Source: Streptantibioticus silvisoli (GTDB taxonomy: Bacteria; Actinomycetota; Actinomycetes; Streptomycetales; Streptomycetaceae). From it: a stretch of 64,000 nt of DNA. Position numbers and translations under genes: made by a program. Below the pieces are notes generated by a model. That model did not search any database. It saw only the letters and a program-made list of their open reading frames with translations, and was not told the origin of the DNA. The stretch covers positions 62,001-126,000 of the forward strand of contig NZ_JAAGKO020000010.1 of the NCBI RefSeq assembly GCF_027947535.2, in the 5' to 3' direction. Positions 24,201 to 61,382 of the stretch are shown here, piece after piece. Numbering within the stretch: the stretch's first letter is position 1; every line of letters starts with the position of its first letter.

Positions 24201-27200
24201 ACGCCGCCCACGCCACCACGACGACAACGCCGGCACGACCTCGCCCAACGGCCCCTCGCCGACGCCCAGCGTCCCGGCGAGACCATCGAGGTCACCGCGC
24301 TCCACCGCGTCCCAGAACGCCGCGTCCACGCCGTCGCCCGCACCGGACGACGCCGTCAGCGTCGGCCAGAAGCGCTCGCGCTGGAAGGCGTACGTCGGCA
24401 GCTCCACGATCGAGGAACCGGCGAAGAACCCGGCCCACTCGACCTCGACACCGTCCACGTGCAACCGACCCAGCGCGGTCAGCACCACCTCGACCTCGGG
24501 CCGGTCCTTACGCAACGCCGGAACGCTCAACGCCTCGGCGCCGGCCAGCGTGTCGCGCGCCATCGCGGTCAACGAGCCGTCGGGACCGATCTCCAGGAAC
24601 CGTCCGACCCGCGACTCCACCAAGTGGCGCAGCCCGTCGGCGAACCGCACCGGACGCCGCACATGCTCCACCCAGTACTCCGGCGACCCCAACTCCGCGG
24701 CGGTGGCGGCCTGTCCGGTCACGTTCGACACCACCGCCATCGACGGGGTCCCGAACTCCACCCCCGCGAGAACGGCGTTGAACTCCGCCAGCATCGGCTC
24801 CATCAACGGCGAGTGGAACGCGTGGCTCACCCGCAGCCGCGTCGTCTTCCGCCCCAGACCCGAGAAGTGCTCCTGGATACCGGCAACGGCCGCTTCCGCA
24901 CCGGCGACCACGGTGGCCGTCGGGCCATTCAGCGCGGCGATACCGGCACGGTCCTCCAGACCCTCCAGCAGCGGCAACACCTCCGCCTCGGACGCCTGAA
25001 GGGCAACCATGACCCCACCGGCGGGCAACGCCTGCATCAGCCGGCCACGGGCCGCGACGACCCGGGCAGCGTCCTCCAACGACCACACACCGGCGACGTG
25101 GGCAGCGGCGATCTCACCGATCGAGTGACCGACCAGGAAGTCCGGGCGAACACCCCACGACTCCACCAGCCGGAACAACGCCACCTCAACGGCGAACAAC
25201 GCCGGCTGCGTGAACTCCGTCCGGTTCAACAACTCCGCGTCGCCACCGAACACCAAGTCCTTCAGCGAACGGCCCAACTCACCGTCCAGGACGGCACACG
25301 CGGCGTCGAACGCCTCGGCGTACACCGGGAACGCCTCGTACAACTCACGGCCCATACCCAGCCGTTGCGCACCCTGACCGGCGAAGACGAACGCCAGCTT
25401 GCCTTCACCGCGCACCGAACCGGACACCACACCCGGAGCTGACACACCGTCAGCCACCGCACCCAGCCCGGCCAGCAACTCCTCGCGGTCACGACCGGAG
25501 ACCACCGCCCGGTGCTCGAAGACCGAACGCGAGGCCGCCAACGACAGCCCCACATCCCGCACATCGAGATCCGCACCGGCACCCGCACCCACGAACGCCG
25601 CCAGGCTCAACGCCTGCGCCTTCAACGCCTCCGGGCTACGCGCCGACACCGTCCACGGCACCACCGGCGACACCGAAGACCCGGACGACACCGGCACCTC
25701 GACCGCCTCGGCGACCTCGGCGACCGACTCCGGCGCCTGCTCCAGCACGATGTGCGCGTTGGTCCCGCTCAACCCGAACGACGAGACACCCGCACGACGC
25801 ACCCGACCCGTCTGCGGCCACTCCACCGCATCCGTCAGCAACCGCACATTGCCCGCCGACCAATCCACATGCGACGACGGCGCATCCACATGCAACGTCT
25901 TCGGCAACACACCGTGCCGCATCGCCAGCACCATCTTGATCACACCCGCCACACCCGCGGCAGCCTGCGTATGACCGAAGTTCGACTTCACCGACCCCAA
26001 CCACAACGGCCGGTCCTCCGCACGCTCCTGACCGTAGGTGGCCAGCAGCGCCTGCGCCTCGATCGGGTCACCCAGCGACGTCCCCGTACCGTGTGCCTCC
26101 ACCGCGTCCACGTCCGACGCCGACAGCCCCGCACTGGCGAGAGCGGCCCGGATCACCCGCTGCTGCGAGGGACCGTTCGGCGCCGTCAGACCATTGCTCG
26201 CGCCGTCCTGGTTGACCGCGGAACCGGCCACCACCGCCAGCACCCGGTGCCCCTTGGCCCGCGCGTCCGACAACCGCTCCACCAGCAGAACGCCTACACC
26301 CTCACCCCAACCCGTACCGTCCGCACCCTCCGCGAACGCCTTGCACCGGCCATCACCGGCCAGACCACCCTGCCGCGCGAACTCCACGAACGCACCCGGC
26401 GTCGACATGACGGTGACACCACCGGCCAACGCCAAGTCACACTCACCCGACCGCAACGCCTGCGCCGCCAGGTGCAACGCCACCAACGACGACGAACACG
26501 CCGTGTCCACCGTCACCGCAGGACCCTCGAACCCCAACACATAAGAGATACGGCCCGACGCGACACTCGCCGCGTTACCCGTCCCCACGTACCCCACGAA
26601 ATCCTCGTCCGACGCACCCAGCAACGCCGGATAATCCTGACCGTTCGTCCCTACGAAAACCCCCGTACGACTGCCCCGCAACGACACCGGATCAACCCCG
26701 GCACCCTCCACCGCCTCCCACGCCGCCTCCAGCAACAACCGCTGCTGCGGATCCATCCCCAACGCCTCACGCGGCGAAATCCCGAAGAACCCCGCGTCGA
26801 ACTCCCCCACCCCCGACAAGAACCCACCGACAGCGTCATTCCACCGCGCGTCCGCAGCGGCGAAGAACCCGTCCAGCTGGTCCCAACCGCGGTCACCCGG
26901 GAAGGCGGTGAGTCCCTCTTCGCCGGCCGCCAGCAGACCCCACAGCTCCTCCGGCCCGCGCACACCACCGGGGAAGCGGCAGCTCATCCCCACGATCGCG
27001 ATGGGATCACCGGAGACCACCGCACCGCCCACCACATGCGCGGCCGCACCCTCCGCCGCGACACCCACCACACCATCACGCAGGAACCCACCCAACGCCA
27101 ACGGCGTCGGATAGTCGAAGACCACCGTCGACGGCAACGATATGCCGCACTCGGCGGCCAGCACGTTCCGCAACTCCACCGCGATCAGGGAATCCACCCC

Positions 27201-30200
27201 CAGATCACGGAAAGCCCGATCCGCGGCCACATCCCCCATCCCCGCGAAGCCCAGCACCGCGGCGGCCGAGGAACGCACCAACTCCACCAGCTCACGCGCC
27301 TGCTCCCCCGCCGGCAGGGCCAGGAGCCGATCACGCAGGGCGGAGGAGGGACGGCGGCGCTCGACGACGGCCTGGGGCGCGTCGTAGAGCTTCTCCAGCA
27401 GCGGTGCCGGACGCAGGGCGGCGAACGCGGGGCCGAACCGGTCCCAGTCCACGTCGGCGACCATCAGCACGGGTTCGGCCGACGCCACGGAGGCGCCGAG
27501 GGCGGTGAGCGCCGCCTCCGGGTCGAGCGGGATCACGCCGCCGCGGCGGGCGCGCTGTCCGGCGACCGCGTCAGCGGCCATGCCGCCGCCGCCCCACGGA
27601 CCCCACGCGATGGAGGTGGCGGGCAGGCCCTCGGCCGCCCGGCCCTCGGCCAGGGCGTCCAGCATGGCGTTGGCGGAGGCGTAGTTGGCCTGTCCGGCGG
27701 ACCCGATCAGGCCGGCGAACGAGGAGAAGAGCACGAAGGCGGACAGGTCGCGGCCGCGGGTCAGCTCGTCCAGGTGCCGCGCGGCGGTGACCTTGGCCCC
27801 CATGACCTCGGCGAACTGCCCGGCCCCGAGGGTGTCGATGACACCGTCGCCGAGCACGCCGGCGGCGTGGACGACGGCGTCCGGCGCGTAGGTGTCGAGC
27901 AGGTGCGCGACCGCGTCGCGGTCGGCGGTGTCGCAGGCGGCGACGGAGACGCGGGCGCCGAGGGCGGACAGTTCCGCCTCCAGTTCCGCGGCGCCCGGGG
28001 CCCGCGGGCCGCGCCGGCTGGCCAGGACGACGTGCTCGGCGCCGTGCTCGACGCTCCAGCGCGCCACCTGGGCGCCCAGCGCACCGGTGCCGCCGGTGAT
28101 CAGTACGGTGCCGGCCGGGGTCCACTCCGCGTCCGCGGCGCCGTCGGCCGGGGTGGCCACCCGCTCCACGCGGCGGCCGAGGACACCGGAGGCGCGCACG
28201 GCGACCTGGTCCTCGCCGGCGCCGGCCAGGACGGCGGCCAGCCAGGACGACGTCCTGGTGTCGAGTTCGGCCGGCAGGTCGGCCACGCCGCCCCAGCGGT
28301 CCGGGTGTTCCAGGGCGGCGACCCGGCCCAGGCCCCACACGGCGGCCTGGCCGGGCAGCGGCGGACCGTCGGCACGCCCGGCGGCGACCGCACCCCGGGT
28401 CAGGGCCCACAGCGGCGCGCTGACGCCGGCGTCGCCGAGCGCCTGGATCAGGAAGGCGGTGGCCAGCACGCCCGCGGGGGTGCCGTCCGTCGCGTCGTCG
28501 GTCAGCGCCAGCGCCGAGACGACACCGGCGACGGGCGCGTCACCGTGTGCGGCCAGCAGCGACGCGAGCGCCTCGCGGTCCGCGCCGGGGGCGCACGCCA
28601 CCAGGTGGACGTCCGCGCCGCGAACCGTCAGCGCCTCGAGCACGGCGCCGTTCCAGCCGTCGCCGCCCGCCGCGCCCTCGGGCGCGACCACCAGCCAGTC
28701 GCCGCCGAGGCGCACCTCACCCGGCAGGCCCGTCACCGGCTTCCAGGCCACGCGGTAGTACGGTCCGGCCGGGTCGGTCGCCGCGGCGTCGTCGGCCGCG
28801 TAGGAGCGTTCGAGCCAGTAGCGGTCACGGCGGAAGGCGTACGTGGGCAGGTCGACGACGGCCGCGTCGGAACGCTCGAAGAACCGCGCCCAGTCGATGT
28901 CCGTGCCGTCGACGTGCAGACGCGCGACGGCGGTCAGCGCGGCCTCGGTCTCGGGCCGGTCCTTGCGCAGCGCCGGAACGGTGAGGGTCTGCTCGCCGTT
29001 CAGCACGTCCTGCGCCATCGCGGTCAGCGACCCGTCGGGGCCGATCTCCAGGAAGCGTGTCGCGCCCTGGCCCGCCAGCCACTCCAGCCCGGCGGCGAAC
29101 CGCACCGGGCGCCGCACGTGGTCCACCCAGTACTGCGGGGACTCCAACTCGGCGGCGGTGGCGGCCTGTCCGGTCACGTTGGACACGACCGCCATCGACG
29201 GCGCCGCGAACTCCACGCCCGCGAGCACGGCGGCGAACTCCGCCAGCATCGGCTCCATCAGCGGCGAGTGGAACGCGTGACTGACCCGCAACTTCGTCGT
29301 CTTGCGCTTCAGACCCGTGAAGTGCTTCTGGACCTGGGCGACGGCCGCCTTCTCACCGGCGACCACCGTCGAGGCCGGGCCGTTCAGCGCGGCGATCCCG
29401 GCACGGTCCTCCAGGCCCGCCAGCAGCGGCAGCACCTCGGCTTCCGAAGCCTGGAGAGCGACCATCACGCCACCGGCGGGCAGCGCCTGCATCAGGCGGC
29501 CACGGGCCACCACGACCCGGCCCGCGTCCGCCAGCGACCACACACCGGCCACGTGGGCCGCGGCGACCTCGCCGATCGAGTGGCCGACCAGGAAGTCCGG
29601 ACGAACGCCCCACGACTCCACCAGGCGGTACAGCGCCACCTCGACGGCGAACAGCGCCGGCTGGGTGAACTCCGTCCGGTTCAGCGCCTTCGTGTCGTCG
29701 CCGAACACCAGGTCCTTCAGCGAACGGCCCAACTCACCGTCCACCACCGCGCACACCGCGTCGAACGCCTCGGCGTACACCGGGAACGCCTCGTACAACT
29801 CCCGGCCCATACCCAGGCGTTGGGCACCCTGACCGGCGAAGACGAACGCCAGCTTGCCCTCACCACGCACGGTGCCGGTCACCACGCCGTCGGCCCGCTC
29901 ACCGCCGGCGAGCGCTTCCAGGCCCGCCACGAGGTCCTCGCGGCTGCCGCCGAGGACCGCGGCACGGCTGCGCAGCGCGGAACGGGTGGTGGCCAGCGAC
30001 CGGGCGACGTCCTGCGGCAGGCCGTCGGGGTGCGCGGTGAGGTGGGCGAGCAGCCGCGCCGCCTGGGCGCGCAGCGTGTCGTCGTCGCGGCCGGAGACCA
30101 GCCACGGCAGCACCGGGAGCGCGGACGTGGCGAGCGGGGCCTGCTCGCCGGGGGCACCTTCCTCGGCGGCGGGCCCGGTCCCGGCGGCCTCGGGGGCCTG

Positions 30201-31568
30201 CTCGATGATCGCGTGGGCGTTGGTGCCGCTCACACCGAAGGCCGACACGGCGGCGCGGCGCGGGCGTTCGGCCTGCGGCCAGCTGATGGTGTCCGTCAGC
30301 AGGCGCACGTCGCCGGCCGTCCAGTCGACGTGCGACGAGGGCTGGTCGACGTGGAGGGTCTTGGGGAGTTCGCCGTGCTGGAGGGCGAGGACCATCTTGA
30401 TGACGCCGACGACGCCGGCGGCGGCCTGGGTGTGGCCGATGTTGGACTTGACCGAGCCCAGCCACAGCGGCCGGTCCTCGGCGCGGCCCTGGCCGTAGGT
30501 GGCCAGCAGCGCCTGCGCCTCGATCGGGTCGCCCAGCGCGGTGCCGGTGCCGTGCGCCTCGACCACGTCCACGTCGGTGGCGGTCACGCCGGCGTTGGCC
30601 AGCGCGGCGAGGATCACGCGCTGCTGCGAGGGGCCGTTGGGGGCGGTCAGGCCGTTGCTGGCGCCGTCCTGGTTGATCGCGCTGCCCCGGACCACGGCGA
30701 GCACCTTGTGCCCGTTGCGCCGCGCGTCCGACAGCCGCTCGACGAGCAGCATGCCGACGCCCTCGGCCCAGCCGGTGCCGTCGGCGTCCTCGGAGAACGC
30801 CTTGCAGCGGCCGTCGGCCGCCAGGCCGCCCTGCTGGCCGAACTCGATGAACGCGCCGGGGCTGGACATGACGGTCACGCCGCCGACCAGGGCGAGCGAG
30901 CACTCGCCGGCCCGCAGGGACTGCGCCGCCCAGTGCAGGGCGACGAGCGAGGAGGAGCAGGCGGTGTCGACGGTGATGGCGGGGCCTTCGAGACCGAGCG
31001 CGTAGGCGACCCGGCCGGAGGCGACCGACATGGAGGTACCGGTCAGCAGGTGCCCGCGGACGTCGTCGGGGACCTGGCGCAGGCCGGAGCTGTAGCCCTG
31101 TTCGCTGCAACCGACGAAGACGCCGCTGCGGCTGCCGCGGACGGTGGCGGGGTCGATGCCGGCGCGTTCGAAGGCCTCCCAGGAGGCTTCGAGCAGCAGG
31201 CGCTGCTGCGGGTCCATCGCCAGCGCCTCGCGCGGCGAGATGCCGAAGAAGGCGGGGTCGAAGCGGTCGGCGTCGTGGACGAAGCCACCCTGGCGGGTGC
31301 GGTCGGCCAGCGTGTCGCCGGAGCCGTAGCCGCCGGCGCCCTCCCAACCGCGGTCGTCGGGCCAGTCGGTGACCGCGTCGACTCCGTTGGAGAGCATCTC
31401 CCAGAAGTCCTCGGGCGAACGGACGGCCCCGGGCAGGCGGCAACTCATCCCCACGATGGCGACCGGCTCCTGCTGCTTCGACTCAATCTCGTCGAGCTTG
31501 CGCCGGGCATCATGCAGGTCGGCAGTAACCAACCTGAGGTAGTCCCGAAGCTTCGCTTCACTCGCCAT
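6297..31568 (-). CDS. Modular type I PKS, modules 6-10 (8,423 aa)
   Basis: A five-module enzyme. Module 6 is KS-AT-KR-ACP (residues about 32-1500). Module 7 is KS-AT-KR-ACP (1519-3030). Module 8 is KS-AT-DH-defective KR-ACP (3049-4693). Module 9 is KS-AT-KR-ACP (4709-6240). Module 10 is KS-AT-DH-ER-KR-ACP (6267-8330). It starts with a coiled docking helix ([17 protein letters not shown]) and ends with an acidic docking tail ([13 protein letters not shown]). All five KS domains keep the active-site Cys. ATs 6, 7, 8 and 10 carry HAFH (malonyl). AT 9 carries GHSQGE with YGSH (methylmalonyl-like). There is no thioesterase, so the chain passes on to the PKS at the left edge. The ATG at 31568 is chosen because GGGGAAG lies just upstream and the docking helix begins there; the open frame continues about 800 nt further upstream, through non-coding DNA and into the 3' part of the nucleosidase gene in another frame. 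Confidence 0.96.
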   Translation of the reverse strand: MASEAKLRDYLRLVTADLHDARRKLDEIESKQQEPVAIVGMSCRLPGAVRSPEDFWEMLSNGVDAVTDWPDDRGWEGAGGYGSGDTLADRTRQGGFVHDADRFDPAFFGISPREALAMDPQQRLLLEASWEAFERAGIDPATVRGSRSGVFVGCSEQGYSSGLRQVPDDVRGHLLTGTSMSVASGRVAYALGLEGPAITVDTACSSSLVALHWAAQSLRAGECSLALVGGVTVMSSPGAFIEFGQQGGLAADGRCKAFSEDADGTGWAEGVGMLLVERLSDARRNGHKVLAVVRGSAINQDGASNGLTAPNGPSQQRVILAALANAGVTATDVDVVEAHGTGTALGDPIEAQALLATYGQGRAEDRPLWLGSVKSNIGHTQAAAGVVGVIKMVLALQHGELPKTLHVDQPSSHVDWTAGDVRLLTDTISWPQAERPRRAAVSAFGVSGTNAHAIIEQAPEAAGTGPAAEEGAPGEQAPLATSALPVLPWLVSGRDDDTLRAQAARLLAHLTAHPDGLPQDVARSLATTRSALRSRAAVLGGSREDLVAGLEALAGGERADGVVTGTVRGEGKLAFVFAGQGAQRLGMGRELYEAFPVYAEAFDAVCAVVDGELGRSLKDLVFGDDTKALNRTEFTQPALFAVEVALYRLVESWGVRPDFLVGHSIGEVAAAHVAGVWSLADAGRVVVARGRLMQALPAGGVMVALQASEAEVLPLLAGLEDRAGIAALNGPASTVVAGEKAAVAQVQKHFTGLKRKTTKLRVSHAFHSPLMEPMLAEFAAVLAGVEFAAPSMAVVSNVTGQAATAAELESPQYWVDHVRRPVRFAAGLEWLAGQGATRFLEIGPDGSLTAMAQDVLNGEQTLTVPALRKDRPETEAALTAVARLHVDGTDIDWARFFERSDAAVVDLPTYAFRRDRYWLERSYAADDAAATDPAGPYYRVAWKPVTGLPGEVRLGGDWLVVAPEGAAGGDGWNGAVLEALTVRGADVHLVACAPGADREALASLLAAHGDAPVAGVVSALALTDDATDGTPAGVLATAFLIQALGDAGVSAPLWALTRGAVAAGRADGPPLPGQAAVWGLGRVAALEHPDRWGGVADLPAELDTRTSSWLAAVLAGAGEDQVAVRASGVLGRRVERVATPADGAADAEWTPAGTVLITGGTGALGAQVARWSVEHGAEHVVLASRRGPRAPGAAELEAELSALGARVSVAACDTADRDAVAHLLDTYAPDAVVHAAGVLGDGVIDTLGAGQFAEVMGAKVTAARHLDELTRGRDLSAFVLFSSFAGLIGSAGQANYASANAMLDALAEGRAAEGLPATSIAWGPWGGGGMAADAVAGQRARRGGVIPLDPEAALTALGASVASAEPVLMVADVDWDRFGPAFAALRPAPLLEKLYDAPQAVVERRRPSSALRDRLLALPAGEQARELVELVRSSAAAVLGFAGMGDVAADRAFRDLGVDSLIAVELRNVLAAECGISLPSTVVFDYPTPLALGGFLRDGVVGVAAEGAAAHVVGGAVVSGDPIAIVGMSCRFPGGVRGPEELWGLLAAGEEGLTAFPGDRGWDQLDGFFAAADARWNDAVGGFLSGVGEFDAGFFGISPREALGMDPQQRLLLEAAWEAVEGAGVDPVSLRGSRTGVFVGTNGQDYPALLGASDEDFVGYVGTGNAASVASGRISYVLGFEGPAVTVDTACSSSLVALHLAAQALRSGECDLALAGGVTVMSTPGAFVEFARQGGLAGDGRCKAFAEGADGTGWGEGVGVLLVERLSDARAKGHRVLAVVAGSAVNQDGASNGLTAPNGPSQQRVIRAALASAGLSASDVDAVEAHGTGTSLGDPIEAQALLATYGQERAEDRPLWLGSVKSNFGHTQAAAGVAGVIKMVLAMRHGVLPKTLHVDAPSSHVDWSAGNVRLLTDAVEWPQTGRVRRAGVSSFGLSGTNAHIVLEQAPESVAEVAEAVEVPVSSGSSVSPVVPWTVSARSPEALKAQALSLAAFVGAGAGADLDVRDVGLSLAASRSVFEHRAVVSGRDREELLAGLGAVADGVSAPGVVSGSVRGEGKLAFVFAGQGAQRLGMGRELYEAFPVYAEAFDAACAVLDGELGRSLKDLVFGGDAELLNRTEFTQPALFAVEVALFRLVESWGVRPDFLVGHSIGEIAAAHVAGVWSLEDAARVVAARGRLMQALPAGGVMVALQASEAEVLPLLEGLEDRAGIAALNGPTATVVAGAEAAVAGIQEHFSGLGRKTTRLRVSHAFHSPLMEPMLAEFNAVLAGVEFGTPSMAVVSNVTGQAATAAELGSPEYWVEHVRRPVRFADGLRHLVESRVGRFLEIGPDGSLTAMARDTLAGAEALSVPALRKDRPEVEVVLTALGRLHVDGVEVEWAGFFAGSSIVELPTYAFQRERFWPTLTASSGAGDGVDAAFWDAVERGDLDGLAGTLGVGEGPLGEVVPALSSWWRGRRERSVVDSWRYRVVWRPVDGPVRGVRSEGRWLVLAQSASVLGEWGLEGLAGSVDRLDTVVVEAGAGRAELTALLRDAAADGPVDGIVSLLALTDEPEQLADGVPAAVPLTAALVQAHGDAGIGARLWVVTSNAVAVAGSDRVPDPARAAVWGLGRVAALEHPDRWGGLVDLPGPLDARARGRLASVLADGSEDQVALRASGVFARRLVRAAGTDLTSGGSWTPQGTVLITGGTGALGARVARWAIERGADHVVLTSRRGAQAPGAAELEAELTALGARVSVVACDVADRDAVRDLLTEHPVDAVFHAAGALDDDVIALLTPERFAPVMGAKVLGAVHLDELTRDLDLSAFVVFSSIVGVWGGGGQAAYAAANAYLDALIDTRRARGQAGTAVAWGPWNHTGMAADEAGLELLRRRGLTALEPDNALLALAGALDLRDACVAVADVDWTRFAPAFVTGRPSPLLAELPEANEPSAAAAGASGAGSELRQTLLGLSAQDREKALLDLVRRLAATVLGHSDVTAVQPTRAFREIGFDSLTAVELRDVLTSTTGVTLPATLVFDQPTPAAVVEHLVAELFGAEGTEPLTTHLPAATNDDPIVIVGMGCRLPGGIGGPEDLWEVVSGGRDTISGFPGDRGWDLDALFEASDTRSGGFLQDASRFDPGFFGISPREALAMDPQQRLVLETSWEALERSGIDPASLKGSRTGVFVGAGGSGYGSGLREVPEGLGGHLLTGASGSVTSGRVSYALGLEGPAVTVDTACSSSLVALHLAVQALRTGECDLALAGGVTVIANPGAFVEFSLQGGLAADGRCKAFSDGADGTGWAEGVGVLVVERLSAAEANGHTVLAVVAGSAVNQDGASNGLTAPNGPSQQRVIRQALAGAGLSPADVDAVEAHGTGTVLGDPIEAQALLAAYGQNRAEDRPLWLGSVKSNIGHTQAAAGVAGVIKMVMAIRHGVLPMTLHADAPSSRVDWSAGNVRLLTERIEWPDSGRERRAGVSAFGVSGTNAHVVIEQAPERRPEPTPAPAPAADTAPVVPWVLSARTAAGLRDQAGRLTAHLAAHPGLTPRDVGHALVTTRSLFEHRAVVLGTGREELLDALGRLAEGHPAADAVVGDTSAEGGTAFLFAGQGTQRPGMGRGLYRTFPVFADAFDAVCALMDGELERPLRDVVFGDDAEALNRTEYTQPALFAFEVALYRLLESWGLRPDHVAGHSIGELAAAHVAEVLTLPDACRLVAARGRLMQELPGGGAMVALQATEAEVLSLLEGREHEVDIAALNGPNSVVIAGDEDVVLFFAEHFERAGRKVKRLRVSHAFHSPRMDPMLAAFRAVAESVTYGRPRFPVISNLTGRLATAEELGSADHWVRHARQAVRFADCVAWLEHDGVANLLEIGPDTTLTAMAKGCLTGTAPLAVPALRDDSADEAASLIAAVAALFTRGVPVDWRSAAPDTTGHRTPAPLPTYAFQHQSFWLESTAGGTDAASVGLVPAGHPLLGALVPLATTDTLVLTGRLSAHLQPWLTEHRIHGDAVVPSTAFVELAALAGAHAERPHIRELILEAPLVLPERGAVQLQVRVEEPDASGARALGVYARPDTGQADGGPWTRHAGGVLTATAPQGRAQDDFDFTVWPPAGAAEVDTEGLYERLEAAGLAYGPVFRGLKGVWRDGDEAYAEVAVPETAATEAGRFELYPALLDAALHPLGLNVFDGLGDGRVLFSLGDVHLHASGATTLRVRLTRRGDDRIALEAADGTGAPVVGIDSLLLRQVAGERIAAAAHTVGSLLDLRWAPLTATGDAPTTDWLVVGAGTAGVDQALDIAAAATLPEPADAPAERLVLLTDGRSPARDEVERWLAGDRTARLAVVTRHAVAVDGETPDPAGAALRATGVALHAAHPDRVVLVDVDADPASLLALPRAVAGGEPDLVIRAGALAAARLARTATADAAPDAGTLDGTVLVTGALAQQVADALPAGATVLDADGDELARALADATTGQQQVALVHTTDLTGAADLDDAVRLHELTADLPLSAFVLLAAPDETSGRRALAPRARALAAALGALAERRAAQGLPALALTPPYGPGSDTPPALTPLTAPQAAALLPAALAVGRTTALAAVLDVPALRRLAAVPPLLTGLVPAGARRTAARGSTDSGLVRRLAGRPEAERARTLLATIRTQVAAVLGYAGGAEVEPTRSFSDLGFTSLTAVELRNQLSAAVGVTLPATLAFDHPTPAALARFLDAELFGALTEDEAPALSAAALDDDPIVIVGMACRYPGGVRSPEDLWEMVVAGEDGISPLPADRGWHPETLYHPDPDHAGTVYTQQGGFLHDASQFDPAFFSISPREALSMDPQQRLLLEASWEALERAGIDPVSARGSRTGVFAGVTYQDYVTILAAAEDSFEGYVGTGNSPSVLSGRVSYALGLEGPAVSVDTACSSSLVALHLAVQALRQGECTLALAGGVTVMSTPGSLIEFSRQRALAPDGRCKPFSADADGASWAEGVGMVVVERLSDARRNGHPVLAVVRGSALNQDGASNGLTAPNGPSQQRVIRQALASARLAPNDVDVVEAHGTGTTLGDPIEAQALIAAYGQDRDEERPLWLGSLKSNIGHSQAAAGVGGIIKMVMALRGEMIPKTLYAEHPTPHVDWSGGTVRLLTEPVAWPAGDRPRRAGVSSFGMSGTNAHIIVEQAPVHDAPAAPADRTELPVVPVLLSGRTPQAVRDQAARLRSHLLRHPGESLADLGYSLAVTRSAFEYRTAVLTTGRDELDDALRGIADNSPVTGNGVIEAAATGSSAPVMVFPGQGAQWAGMAQGLLTASTVFADRIAECERALAPFVDWSLTAVLNGTGSAVDLDRVDVVQPALWAVMVSLAALWESCGVRPAAVVGHSQGEIAAACVAGALSLEDGARVVALRSRAITAIAGTGGMMSVPLSADATRERLLPWEGRISVAAVNGPTSVVVSGEATALDELFEALTGDEIRARRIAVDYGSHSAQVEAIRDRVLEALSPVRPRDADIPFRSALTGDWFDTTGLDAGYWYTNLRETVRFEEAVRGLIAEGHRSFIEMSPHPVLAVGLRETVEDLGADVAVLGSLRRQQGGLDQFLTAVSTAHVHGVDVDWTAVFAGTGSHRVDVPTYAFQRQRYWPTVREAVAADAAADGALTADSVEARFWQTVEQEDLEALTGTLDLGDDAPLSAFLPALSAWRRTSRERSTTDAWRYRVNWAPLTGDGTGTLSGTWLLAVPADAGAHGDLVEAARLALEAGGAREVRTVALTDADLGTDARERLAALLREAVGEDTGAQRVRGVLSLLALDERPHPEHPAVPLGLAGTLALVQALGDTATDAPLWCATRGAVTTGHADGPLSTVQALVWGFGRVAALEHSDRWGGLIDLPVTLDSRAATRLAATLADPGGEDQIALRASGTFGRRLVRALPAATAGDGWSPRGTTLITGGTGALGGHIARWLAGRGAEHLLLTGRRGPDAPGAPELRAELEALGVRVTIAACDVADRAALGELLATVPAELPLDAVFHAAGSLDDGVIDSLDAGRMDPVLRGKMTAAVNLHELTRDLDLSAFVLFSSTAGVISGAGLGNYAPGNAFLDALAESRRAEGLPATAVAWGLWAEGGMVGDGAGERMRRYGVHAMASEPALTALGHALDGDQAALVVADLRWDTYAVAFTSPRPSNLLNDLPEALRALAAAPQAAETTDASTLLAHLATLPAYEREEAVLDVVRAYVAKVLGYPSPDLVETGRPFTDLGIDSLSAVELRNGMSQVTGLRLPATLVFDHPTCARLAAYLLGELGDGQSAAEQSAPVPATVVRDDDPIVIVSMSCRFPGDVRSPEQLWRLLSEGDEALVPFPTDRGWDLDALYDPEPGKTGTVYTQQGGFLDDASGFDPAFFGISPREAVAMDPQQRLLLEISWEAFERAGIDPALLRGSRTGVFAGTNGQDYTGMLAASGDDYEGYLLTGNAASVVSGRLSYTFGLEGPAVTVDTACSASLVALHLAVQSLRLGECDLALAGGLTVMASPGLFLDFSRQRGLAEDGRCKAFADAADGTGFSEGGGMLLVERLSDARRNGHPVLAVVAGSAVNQDGASNGLSAPNGPAQQRVIRAALASGGLSSADVDVVEAHGTGTKLGDPIEAQAVLATYGQDRSPDRPLWLGSIKSNVGHTQAGAGVAGIMKMVLAMRHGVLPKTLHVDAPTSHVDWESGQVRLLTENVEWQRADDRPRRAGVSSFGISGTNAHLILEEATAPQEPAEAADGTEPQEAAGAPATGTLPWVVTGRSAAALRAQAATLADFLRERADLDPADVGLSLAVSRSVFEHRAVLLGDDREALAAGLTALAADEPAPGVVTGSARGEGKLAFVFAGQGAQRLGMGRELYEAFPVYAAAFDAACAVLDGELGRSLKDLVFGDDADLLNRTEFTQPALFAVEVALFRLVESWGVRPDYLVGHSIGEVAAAHVAGVWSLADAGRVVVARGRLMQALPAGGVMVALQASEAEVLPLLEGLADRAGIAALNGPTSTVVAGEQAAVAGIQEHFAALERKTTRLRVSHAFHSPLMEPMLAEFAAVLSGVEFAAPSMAVVSNVTGQAATAAELGSPEYWVDHVRRPVRFADGLEWLAGHKATRFLEIGPDGSLTAMAQAVLDPDETLTVPALRKDRPETDTLLGALAQVFVKGVGVDWSAAFSGTGATTVDLPTYAFQRQRFWPKPPVLLGDVGSVGIGSAGHPLLGAAVRMAGGEQMLFTGRLSLRSHPWLAEHALTSTALFPGTGFLELALHAADQVGCESVEELTILAPLPLPERGGVRIQLRVDEPDPSGARQLSLYSRAEDAPEDDPWALNVQGLLAPAATEAPDPYDFTAWPPGDATEVPLDGFYEGFAERGHLYGPLFQGLKSVWVRGEEVFAEVALPEAADPAADKFDLHPALLDAALHAVMFVPMEDADRLPFSWNGVRVEAVGAGALRLRMVQEGPETIALSMADTSGRPVASVAALTLRELTGELAGPAAQPGSDALFELDWTSVPSATPAQETWSVVGGTEADELRDALTAAGRTALVHPTLAALAGSGADVPETVLLVLGAGEQTADLAAAAHATTHRALATVQEFLDERRFDQARLAVVTRHAVGTSARSADPVQAAVWGLVRAARSENPDRFVLIDTDGAPASATALPAALAAGEPELLVRDGAVTAARIVKATADRRLTAPATDAWRLAVERKGTLDGLRLTACPDAAAPLAPREVRLSMRAAGVNFRDVLTALGMYPGDATAIGLEGAGVVTEVGAEVTGLAPGDRVMGMFSGAFGPLAVADERMVARIPRGWSFAEAATIPIVYLTAYYALVDLGGMKAGQRVLVHAAAGGVGTAAVRLAQHLGAEVFGTASPGKWDALRAAGLDDAHIASSRDLTFEKAFSVATDGRGVDMVLNSLAREYVDASLALLPNGGPFLEMGKTDVRDPERIAADHPGVAYAAFDLIDAGPDRIGAMLAELVALFDSGALPPLPMATWDVRQAPEAFRFVSQARHVGKVVLTVPSEPNPDGTVLLTGGTGGLGKVTARHLVAEQGVRHLVLTSRRGPDAPGAAELRQELAALGAEVSIVACDAADRTALAGLLAAIPAEHPLTAVVHTAGVLADGVVSAMTPEQVDRALRPKVDAVTNLHELTRECDLAQFVVFSSVAGTFGGAGQANYSAANAFLDALAHHRRSLGLPSVSLAWGTWVSDAGMTGELTEADRERHARTGMVPLAAGDGMRLLDAGSRTDRAVLLPMQLDMRAMREYADGLPLLLQGMVRKPARRTVEAAAPTAADTLTLPERLALLSDEDREAHLLELVATQAAAVLGHSSTDEIEAEQTFKELGFDSLTAVELRNRLNAVTGLRLPATLVFDYPTPAAQVRYLLSELDLPEAPGGAQNVLGELDRLESSLTGTDLDDLDDEDRAKVTDRLRALMARWTGEPVTAAAPAAAAASDDDELDDVETASDLFDFIDRELGAS
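6560..12770 (-). other. PKS module 10: KS-AT(malonyl)-DH-ER-KR-ACP
   Basis: The only fully reducing module in the window. The ER (about 7660-8590) has VNFRDVL and the nucleotide-binding [11 protein letters not shown]. The KR has GGTGGLG and LAD (B-type-like). The DH keeps His, Pro and LDAALH, but its HxxxG motif reads HALTS. The AT has HAFH. Predicted outcome is a saturated CH2-CH2 unit. The KS active site reads DTACSAS. Confidence 0.88.
12830..17440 (-). other. PKS module 9: KS-AT(methylmalonyl-like)-KR-ACP
   Basis: The AT has [11 protein letters not shown], typical of methylmalonyl-CoA domains, but the specificity motif reads YGSH (15261-15272) instead of YASH. The KR has GGTGALG, SLDDGV (B-type) and Ser/Tyr. 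The ACP reads LGIDSL. Predicted outcome is a beta-hydroxyl with an alpha-methyl. Confidence 0.85.
17480..22425 (-). other. PKS module 8: KS-AT(malonyl)-DH-KR(degenerate)-ACP
   Basis: KS and AT (HAFH) look intact. The DH has a textbook [10 protein letters not shown] motif (His near 19643) and LDAALH. The KR segment (about 17900-18380) has lost the glycine-rich GGTGxLG loop (it reads TGALAQQ) and both the Ser and Tyr active-site motifs (it reads LLAAPDE), and it is shortened. The ACP reads LGFTSL, with Thr (17625-17627) replacing Asp before the phosphopantetheine Ser. Predicted outcome is an unreduced ketone. Confidence 0.85.
22450..27010 (-). other. PKS module 7: KS-AT(malonyl)-KR-ACP
   Basis: The AT has GHSIGE and HAFH (malonyl). 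The KR has GGTGALG and catalytic Ser/Tyr. It carries both the B-type LDD motif (about 23264-23278) and a Trp before the catalytic Tyr (GVWGGGG, about 23113-23132), which is normally an A-type mark. The reduction outcome is an alcohol whose configuration is uncertain from sequence. Confidence 0.85.
27040..31480 (-). other. PKS module 6: KS-AT(malonyl)-KR-ACP
   Basis: KS has Cys in DTACSSS. AT has GHSIGE and HAFH (malonyl). KR has GGTGALG, VLGDG (the second Asp of the B-type motif is kept) and Ser/Tyr. The ACP reads LGVDSL. Predicted outcome is a beta-hydroxyl with no alpha-methyl. Confidence 0.87.
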
Positions 31569-31736
31569 GGAACTTCCCCACGCTGTCGGTGACGGAACGG
31601 GATCAGCGGGCCGCCGGTACTCGCCCGTGGGGCGCCGCGTCGAGCAGCTGCGAGTCCGAACTCCCACCCGGAAATCCCGCAGCTCGGACAGCATGTCCCG
31701 AAGACCGGGGCCAGGGAGAGAGGGGAAGGGGGTTCT

Positions 31737-31752
31737 CTGGGGAAACCCTTGG
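31737..31752. promoter_or_regulatory. PimM-type (PAS-LuxR) operator-like palindrome
   Basis: CTGGGGAAACCCTTGG agrees at 13 of 16 positions, by my own count, with the published PAS-LuxR regulator box CTVGGGAWWTCCCBAG. It lies about 170 bp upstream of the module 6-10 PKS start. A related element occurs upstream of the loading-module PKS. That binding occurs here is inference. Confidence 0.45.
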
Positions 31753-31866
31753 AAATCGCCGGTGGCGTTCCGTCGGTCACGGTCCGCGACGGCGTGCGGG
31801 CCGCCGCGGGGGCGGGCCGTCACCCGGCGGCCGGCCGGCCGGGACGCCGTGGGCGGCCGGGCCGCC

Positions 31867-31884
31867 GCGGGGGCGTGCCCCCGC
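31867..31884. repeat. Perfect GC-rich inverted repeat
   Basis: GCGGGGGC and its complement are separated by two bases, giving a strong short hairpin. The role is unknown. It lies between the putative end of the upstream transcript and the operator-like site, so it could be part of a terminator or leader. Confidence 0.4.
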
Positions 31885-31917
31885 CCGGAGGGGCCGCCGG
31901 CGGGGGCCCGGCGCGTG

Positions 31918-31936
31918 CCGGGCCGGGCCGGGCCGG
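31918..31936. repeat. Short CCGGG tandem repeat
   Basis: Three full CCGGG units and a partial fourth. Probably simple-sequence drift in non-coding GC-rich DNA. Confidence 0.4.
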
Positions 31937-32091
31937 CCTCGCGGCGGGCCGCCCGGCGCCCCGCCGTGTCGGTGCGGGGTCCCGGGAGGCGGGCTGCCGG
32001 GGCACTCCGGCGCCGGTGCGGTGCCGGAGCCCGCGCCCTGATCCGACCGGCGTCGGGCTCCTGCCCCGATCCGCCCGGTGCCGGGCTCTTC

Positions 32092-32122
32092 GTCGGTGCG
32101 ATCCGCCCCGGTCCGCACCGAC
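32092..32122 (-). terminator. Possible terminator hairpin after the nucleosidase gene
   Basis: A perfect 9-bp stem (GTCGGTGCG/CGCACCGAC) with a 13-nt loop starts about 24 bp past the nucleosidase stop. There is no U-tract, as is common in actinomycetes. A second 7-bp stem (CTCCGGC/GCCGGAG) lies at 32005-32029. Confidence 0.4.
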
Positions 32123-32145
32123 GCGTCCCGGGGTGGGTGCGGGGG

Positions 32146-32904
32146 TCAGTTCGTGTCGGGCCGGGGCGGGATGAGGGTGGGGTCCTTCTCCAGCAGGGCG
32201 GCCAGGGCGGCGAACGCGGTGGTGAGGGCGGCCATGGCCTCGCCGATGCGCCAGGCCGCGCGGTCGCGGGGCCCGACGGCGTTGGAGACGGTACGGATCT
32301 CCAGTACCGGCACGCCGTGGGACGCGGCGGCCTCGGCGACCCCGAAGCCCTCCATGGCCTCGGCGGCCGCACCGGGGTGGCGTTCCGCCAGCAGCCGGGC
32401 GGTCTCCGCGCTGCCGGTGGCGGTGGAGACCGTCAGGACGGGACCGTGGACGGCGCCGAGCGCGTGGGCGGCCTCGCGGCTCAGGTCCGGCGGTGCGTGG
32501 TGGACGGTGCGGCCGAAGCCGAGGGCGTCGACCGACAGGAAGCCGTCCGGGGAGTCGGCGCCCAGGTCGGCGGCGATCAGGCGGTCCGCCACGACGACGG
32601 CGCCGATCGGGGCGAGGGGCTGGAAACCGCCGCCGATGCCCGCGGTGACGACCAGGTCGTAGGGCTCGCCGCGCAGGGCGGCGGCGGTCAGGGCGGCGGA
32701 GGCGGCCGAGGCGGCCGCCGCCGGTCCGACGCCGCCCGCCAGCAGGTCGGTCCGCAGCGGGTGCCCGGCATGGCCGCCGGTGCGCAGGAGGGTGTGGCCG
32801 GGCACGGTGTGGGTGCCCGGCGCGCCGCCGCCGTCGAACCCGGCGGCGGCGCGGTCGCGTTCGGCGGTGACGGCTGTCACCACGAGGAGTCGGGTCGCGG
32901 TCAT
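32146..32904 (-). CDS. mqnB: Futalosine hydrolase-like nucleosidase
   Basis: 252 residues of the nucleoside phosphorylase/hydrolase superfamily. Futalosine hydrolase cleaves futalosine to hypoxanthine and dehypoxanthine futalosine in the alternative menaquinone pathway. Visible motifs: GGVGPAAAA (57-65), VVTAGIGGG (85-93), SVDALGFG (124-131), [10 protein letters not shown] (184-193) with the catalytic-region Glu, and [14 protein letters not shown] (207-220), which fits MqnB better than MTA/SAH nucleosidase. Its ATG overlaps the TGA of the thymidylyltransferase (ATGA at 32901-32904), so translation is probably coupled. A housekeeping menaquinone gene inside a macrolide cluster is odd. It could be a stray primary-metabolism gene, or a recruited nucleosidase (for example clearing S-adenosylhomocysteine after methyltransfer). 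The family call is firm; the role here is open. Confidence 0.85.
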   Translation of the reverse strand: MTATRLLVVTAVTAERDRAAAGFDGGGAPGTHTVPGHTLLRTGGHAGHPLRTDLLAGGVGPAAAASAASAALTAAALRGEPYDLVVTAGIGGGFQPLAPIGAVVVADRLIAADLGADSPDGFLSVDALGFGRTVHHAPPDLSREAAHALGAVHGPVLTVSTATGSAETARLLAERHPGAAAEAMEGFGVAEAAASHGVPVLEIRTVSNAVGPRDRAAWRIGEAMAALTTAFAALAALLEKDPTLIPPRPDTN

Positions 32905-33968
32905 GAGGAGATCTGCACCCTGCCGTGGTCGCCGATGATGAGGCGGTGGGTGGCGGGCAGCCGGGGGGCGAGCGTCACTTGGACGTTGCGCCCGATGAGG
33001 GACGCCTCGACCCGGCGGATGCCGTCGAAGGAGGAGTCGCTGAGGATGATGGAGAACTCGATCTCGCTGTTGGTGATGCTGCAGTTCTCGGCCACCGACG
33101 TGGACGGGCCGATGTAGGAGTCGGTGACGACGCTGCCGGCTCCGATGACGACCGGTCCGACGACGCGCGAGCGGTGGACCTCGGCGCCGGCTTCGACGCG
33201 GACGCGTCCGATGATCTCGCTGGAGGCGTCGACGGAGCCCTCGATGCAGCGTTCCATGCGTTCCAGGAGGGTCCGGTTGACCTCCAGCATGTCCGTGACG
33301 TTCCCGGTGTCCTTCCAGTAGCCGGTGATCACGGTGGAGCGCACGTCGAGCCGGGTGTCGACCATCCACTGGATGGCGTCGGTGATCTCCAGCTCGCCGC
33401 GCCGGGAGGGGGCGATGGCCCGCACGGCTTCGTGGACGGCCGGCCCGAACAGGTAGACGCCCGCGACGGCGAGGTCGCTGACCGGGTGGGCGGGCTTCTC
33501 CTCGATCGCCTCGATGCGGCCCTCGTCGTCGATGATGGCGACACCGAAGGCGGTGGGGTTGGGGACCCGGGTCAGCAGGATCTGCGCGTCGGCCGGCTCC
33601 TTGCGGAACTGGTCGACGACGTCACCGATGCCGTCGAGGATGAAGTTGTCGCCGAGGTACATGACGAAGTCGTCGTCGGCGAGGTAGTCCCGAGCGATGA
33701 GCACGGCGTGGGCCAGCCCGAGAGGTTCGCTCTGCGGGATGTAGGTGACGTCCAGCCCGAAGGCGGAACCGTCCCCGACCGCGGCCTCGATCTCGGCACC
33801 GTTGCTGCCGACGATGATGCCTACCTGCTCGATCCCCGCCGCGGCGAGGGCTTCGAGACCGTAGAAGACGATGGGTTTGTTGGCGACCGGCACCAGTTGC
33901 TTGCTGGACGTGTGGGTGATCGGTCGCAGACGCGTACCGGATCCTCCCGCGAGCACGAGAGCTTTCAC
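32901..33968 (-). CDS. rmlA: Glucose-1-phosphate thymidylyltransferase (long form)
   Basis: 355 residues. It makes dTDP-glucose from glucose-1-phosphate and dTTP, the first step toward deoxysugars. The N-terminal nucleotidyltransferase core has GGSGTRLRP (8-16), PVANKP (27-32), LGDN (105-108) and EEKPA (156-160). After about residue 240 a repeat-rich stretch (EIIGRVRVEAGAEV..., VVIGAGSVV...) fits the left-handed beta-helix of the long StrD/DesIII-type family, longer than the roughly 290-aa RmlA of cell-wall rhamnose synthesis. The GTG start has GGATGGA just upstream. It follows the module 3-5 PKS by 126 bp and overlaps the nucleosidase. With the 2,3-dehydratase and 3-ketoreductase to the right it indicates a dTDP-deoxysugar pathway; the 4,6-dehydratase and glycosyltransferase are not in the window. 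Confidence 0.93.
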   Translation of the reverse strand: MKALVLAGGSGTRLRPITHTSSKQLVPVANKPIVFYGLEALAAAGIEQVGIIVGSNGAEIEAAVGDGSAFGLDVTYIPQSEPLGLAHAVLIARDYLADDDFVMYLGDNFILDGIGDVVDQFRKEPADAQILLTRVPNPTAFGVAIIDDEGRIEAIEEKPAHPVSDLAVAGVYLFGPAVHEAVRAIAPSRRGELEITDAIQWMVDTRLDVRSTVITGYWKDTGNVTDMLEVNRTLLERMERCIEGSVDASSEIIGRVRVEAGAEVHRSRVVGPVVIGAGSVVTDSYIGPSTSVAENCSITNSEIEFSIILSDSSFDGIRRVEASLIGRNVQVTLAPRLPATHRLIIGDHGRVQISS

Positions 33969-34009
33969 GTTTCCATCCAGTTGAGCGGCGTTGTCATGGG
34001 ACGGCCGTG

Positions 34010-34033
34010 GGGTCCGCGGTGGTCCGCGGACCC
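34010..34033. terminator. Hairpin between PKS and thymidylyltransferase genes (second of two)
   Basis: A perfect 10-bp stem (GGGTCCGCGG/CCGCGGACCC) with loop TGGT. It lies just downstream of a larger hairpin, in minus-strand sense. It could be a terminator, an attenuator or a processing site between PKS and sugar mRNA. Confidence 0.4.
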
Positions 34034-34045
34034 GTCCGGCCCGGG

Positions 34046-34076
34046 GGCGGGCGGGAAGTCGGGCTTCCCGCCCGCC
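34046..34076 (-). terminator. Hairpin directly after the module 3-5 PKS stop
   Basis: A perfect 13-bp stem of alternating G/C runs (GGCGGGCGGGAAG and its complement) with a 5-nt loop, starting about 18 bp past the TAG stop at 34095. No U-tract follows. Its strength suggests it halts or thins transcription, or shields the 3' end of a very long PKS mRNA. Confidence 0.5.
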
Positions 34077-34094
34077 ATGGGAGGGGCGTCGGTG

Positions 34095-48905
<14,811 letters not shown>

Positions 48906-48953
48906 GGCAGAACCAACCCTTCGAGAAACGGGATGTCGTGACGGGATGCCGGC

Positions 48954-61370
<12,417 letters not shown>

Positions 61371-61378
61371 CGATAGCA

Positions 61379-61382
61379 CTCC
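61379..61382 (-). promoter_or_regulatory. Ribosome binding site deciding the loading-PKS start
   Basis: GGAG on the minus strand, 8 nt before ATG at 61370. The in-frame TTG at 61391 lies upstream of it and has no comparable site. Confidence 0.6.

Larger units (their letters stand above)
31569..32145. other. 577-bp intergenic region upstream of the module 6-10 PKS
   Basis: It separates the nucleosidase stop from the PKS start, both on the minus strand. It is extremely GC-rich and full of inverted repeats, including 31867-31884, 32005-32029 and 32092-32122. A PimM-box-like palindrome lies at 31737-31752. A separate promoter for the two downstream PKS genes is likely here, but I could not fix a convincing -10/-35 pair. 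No small gene is supported. Confidence 0.7.

Noticed and set aside
18-25442. An 8,474-codon open frame on the plus strand
   Set aside because: It is antisense to the PKS genes, crosses the gap between two of them without a start signal, and its translation is low-complexity Gly/Gln/Arg/Val sequence. GC bias at codon positions leaves the complementary frame without stops.
31569-32372. N-terminal extension of the module 6-10 PKS upstream of 31568
   Set aside because: The frame stays open by GC bias through non-coding DNA and overlaps the nucleosidase gene in another frame. The docking helix and ribosome binding site support ATG at 31568.
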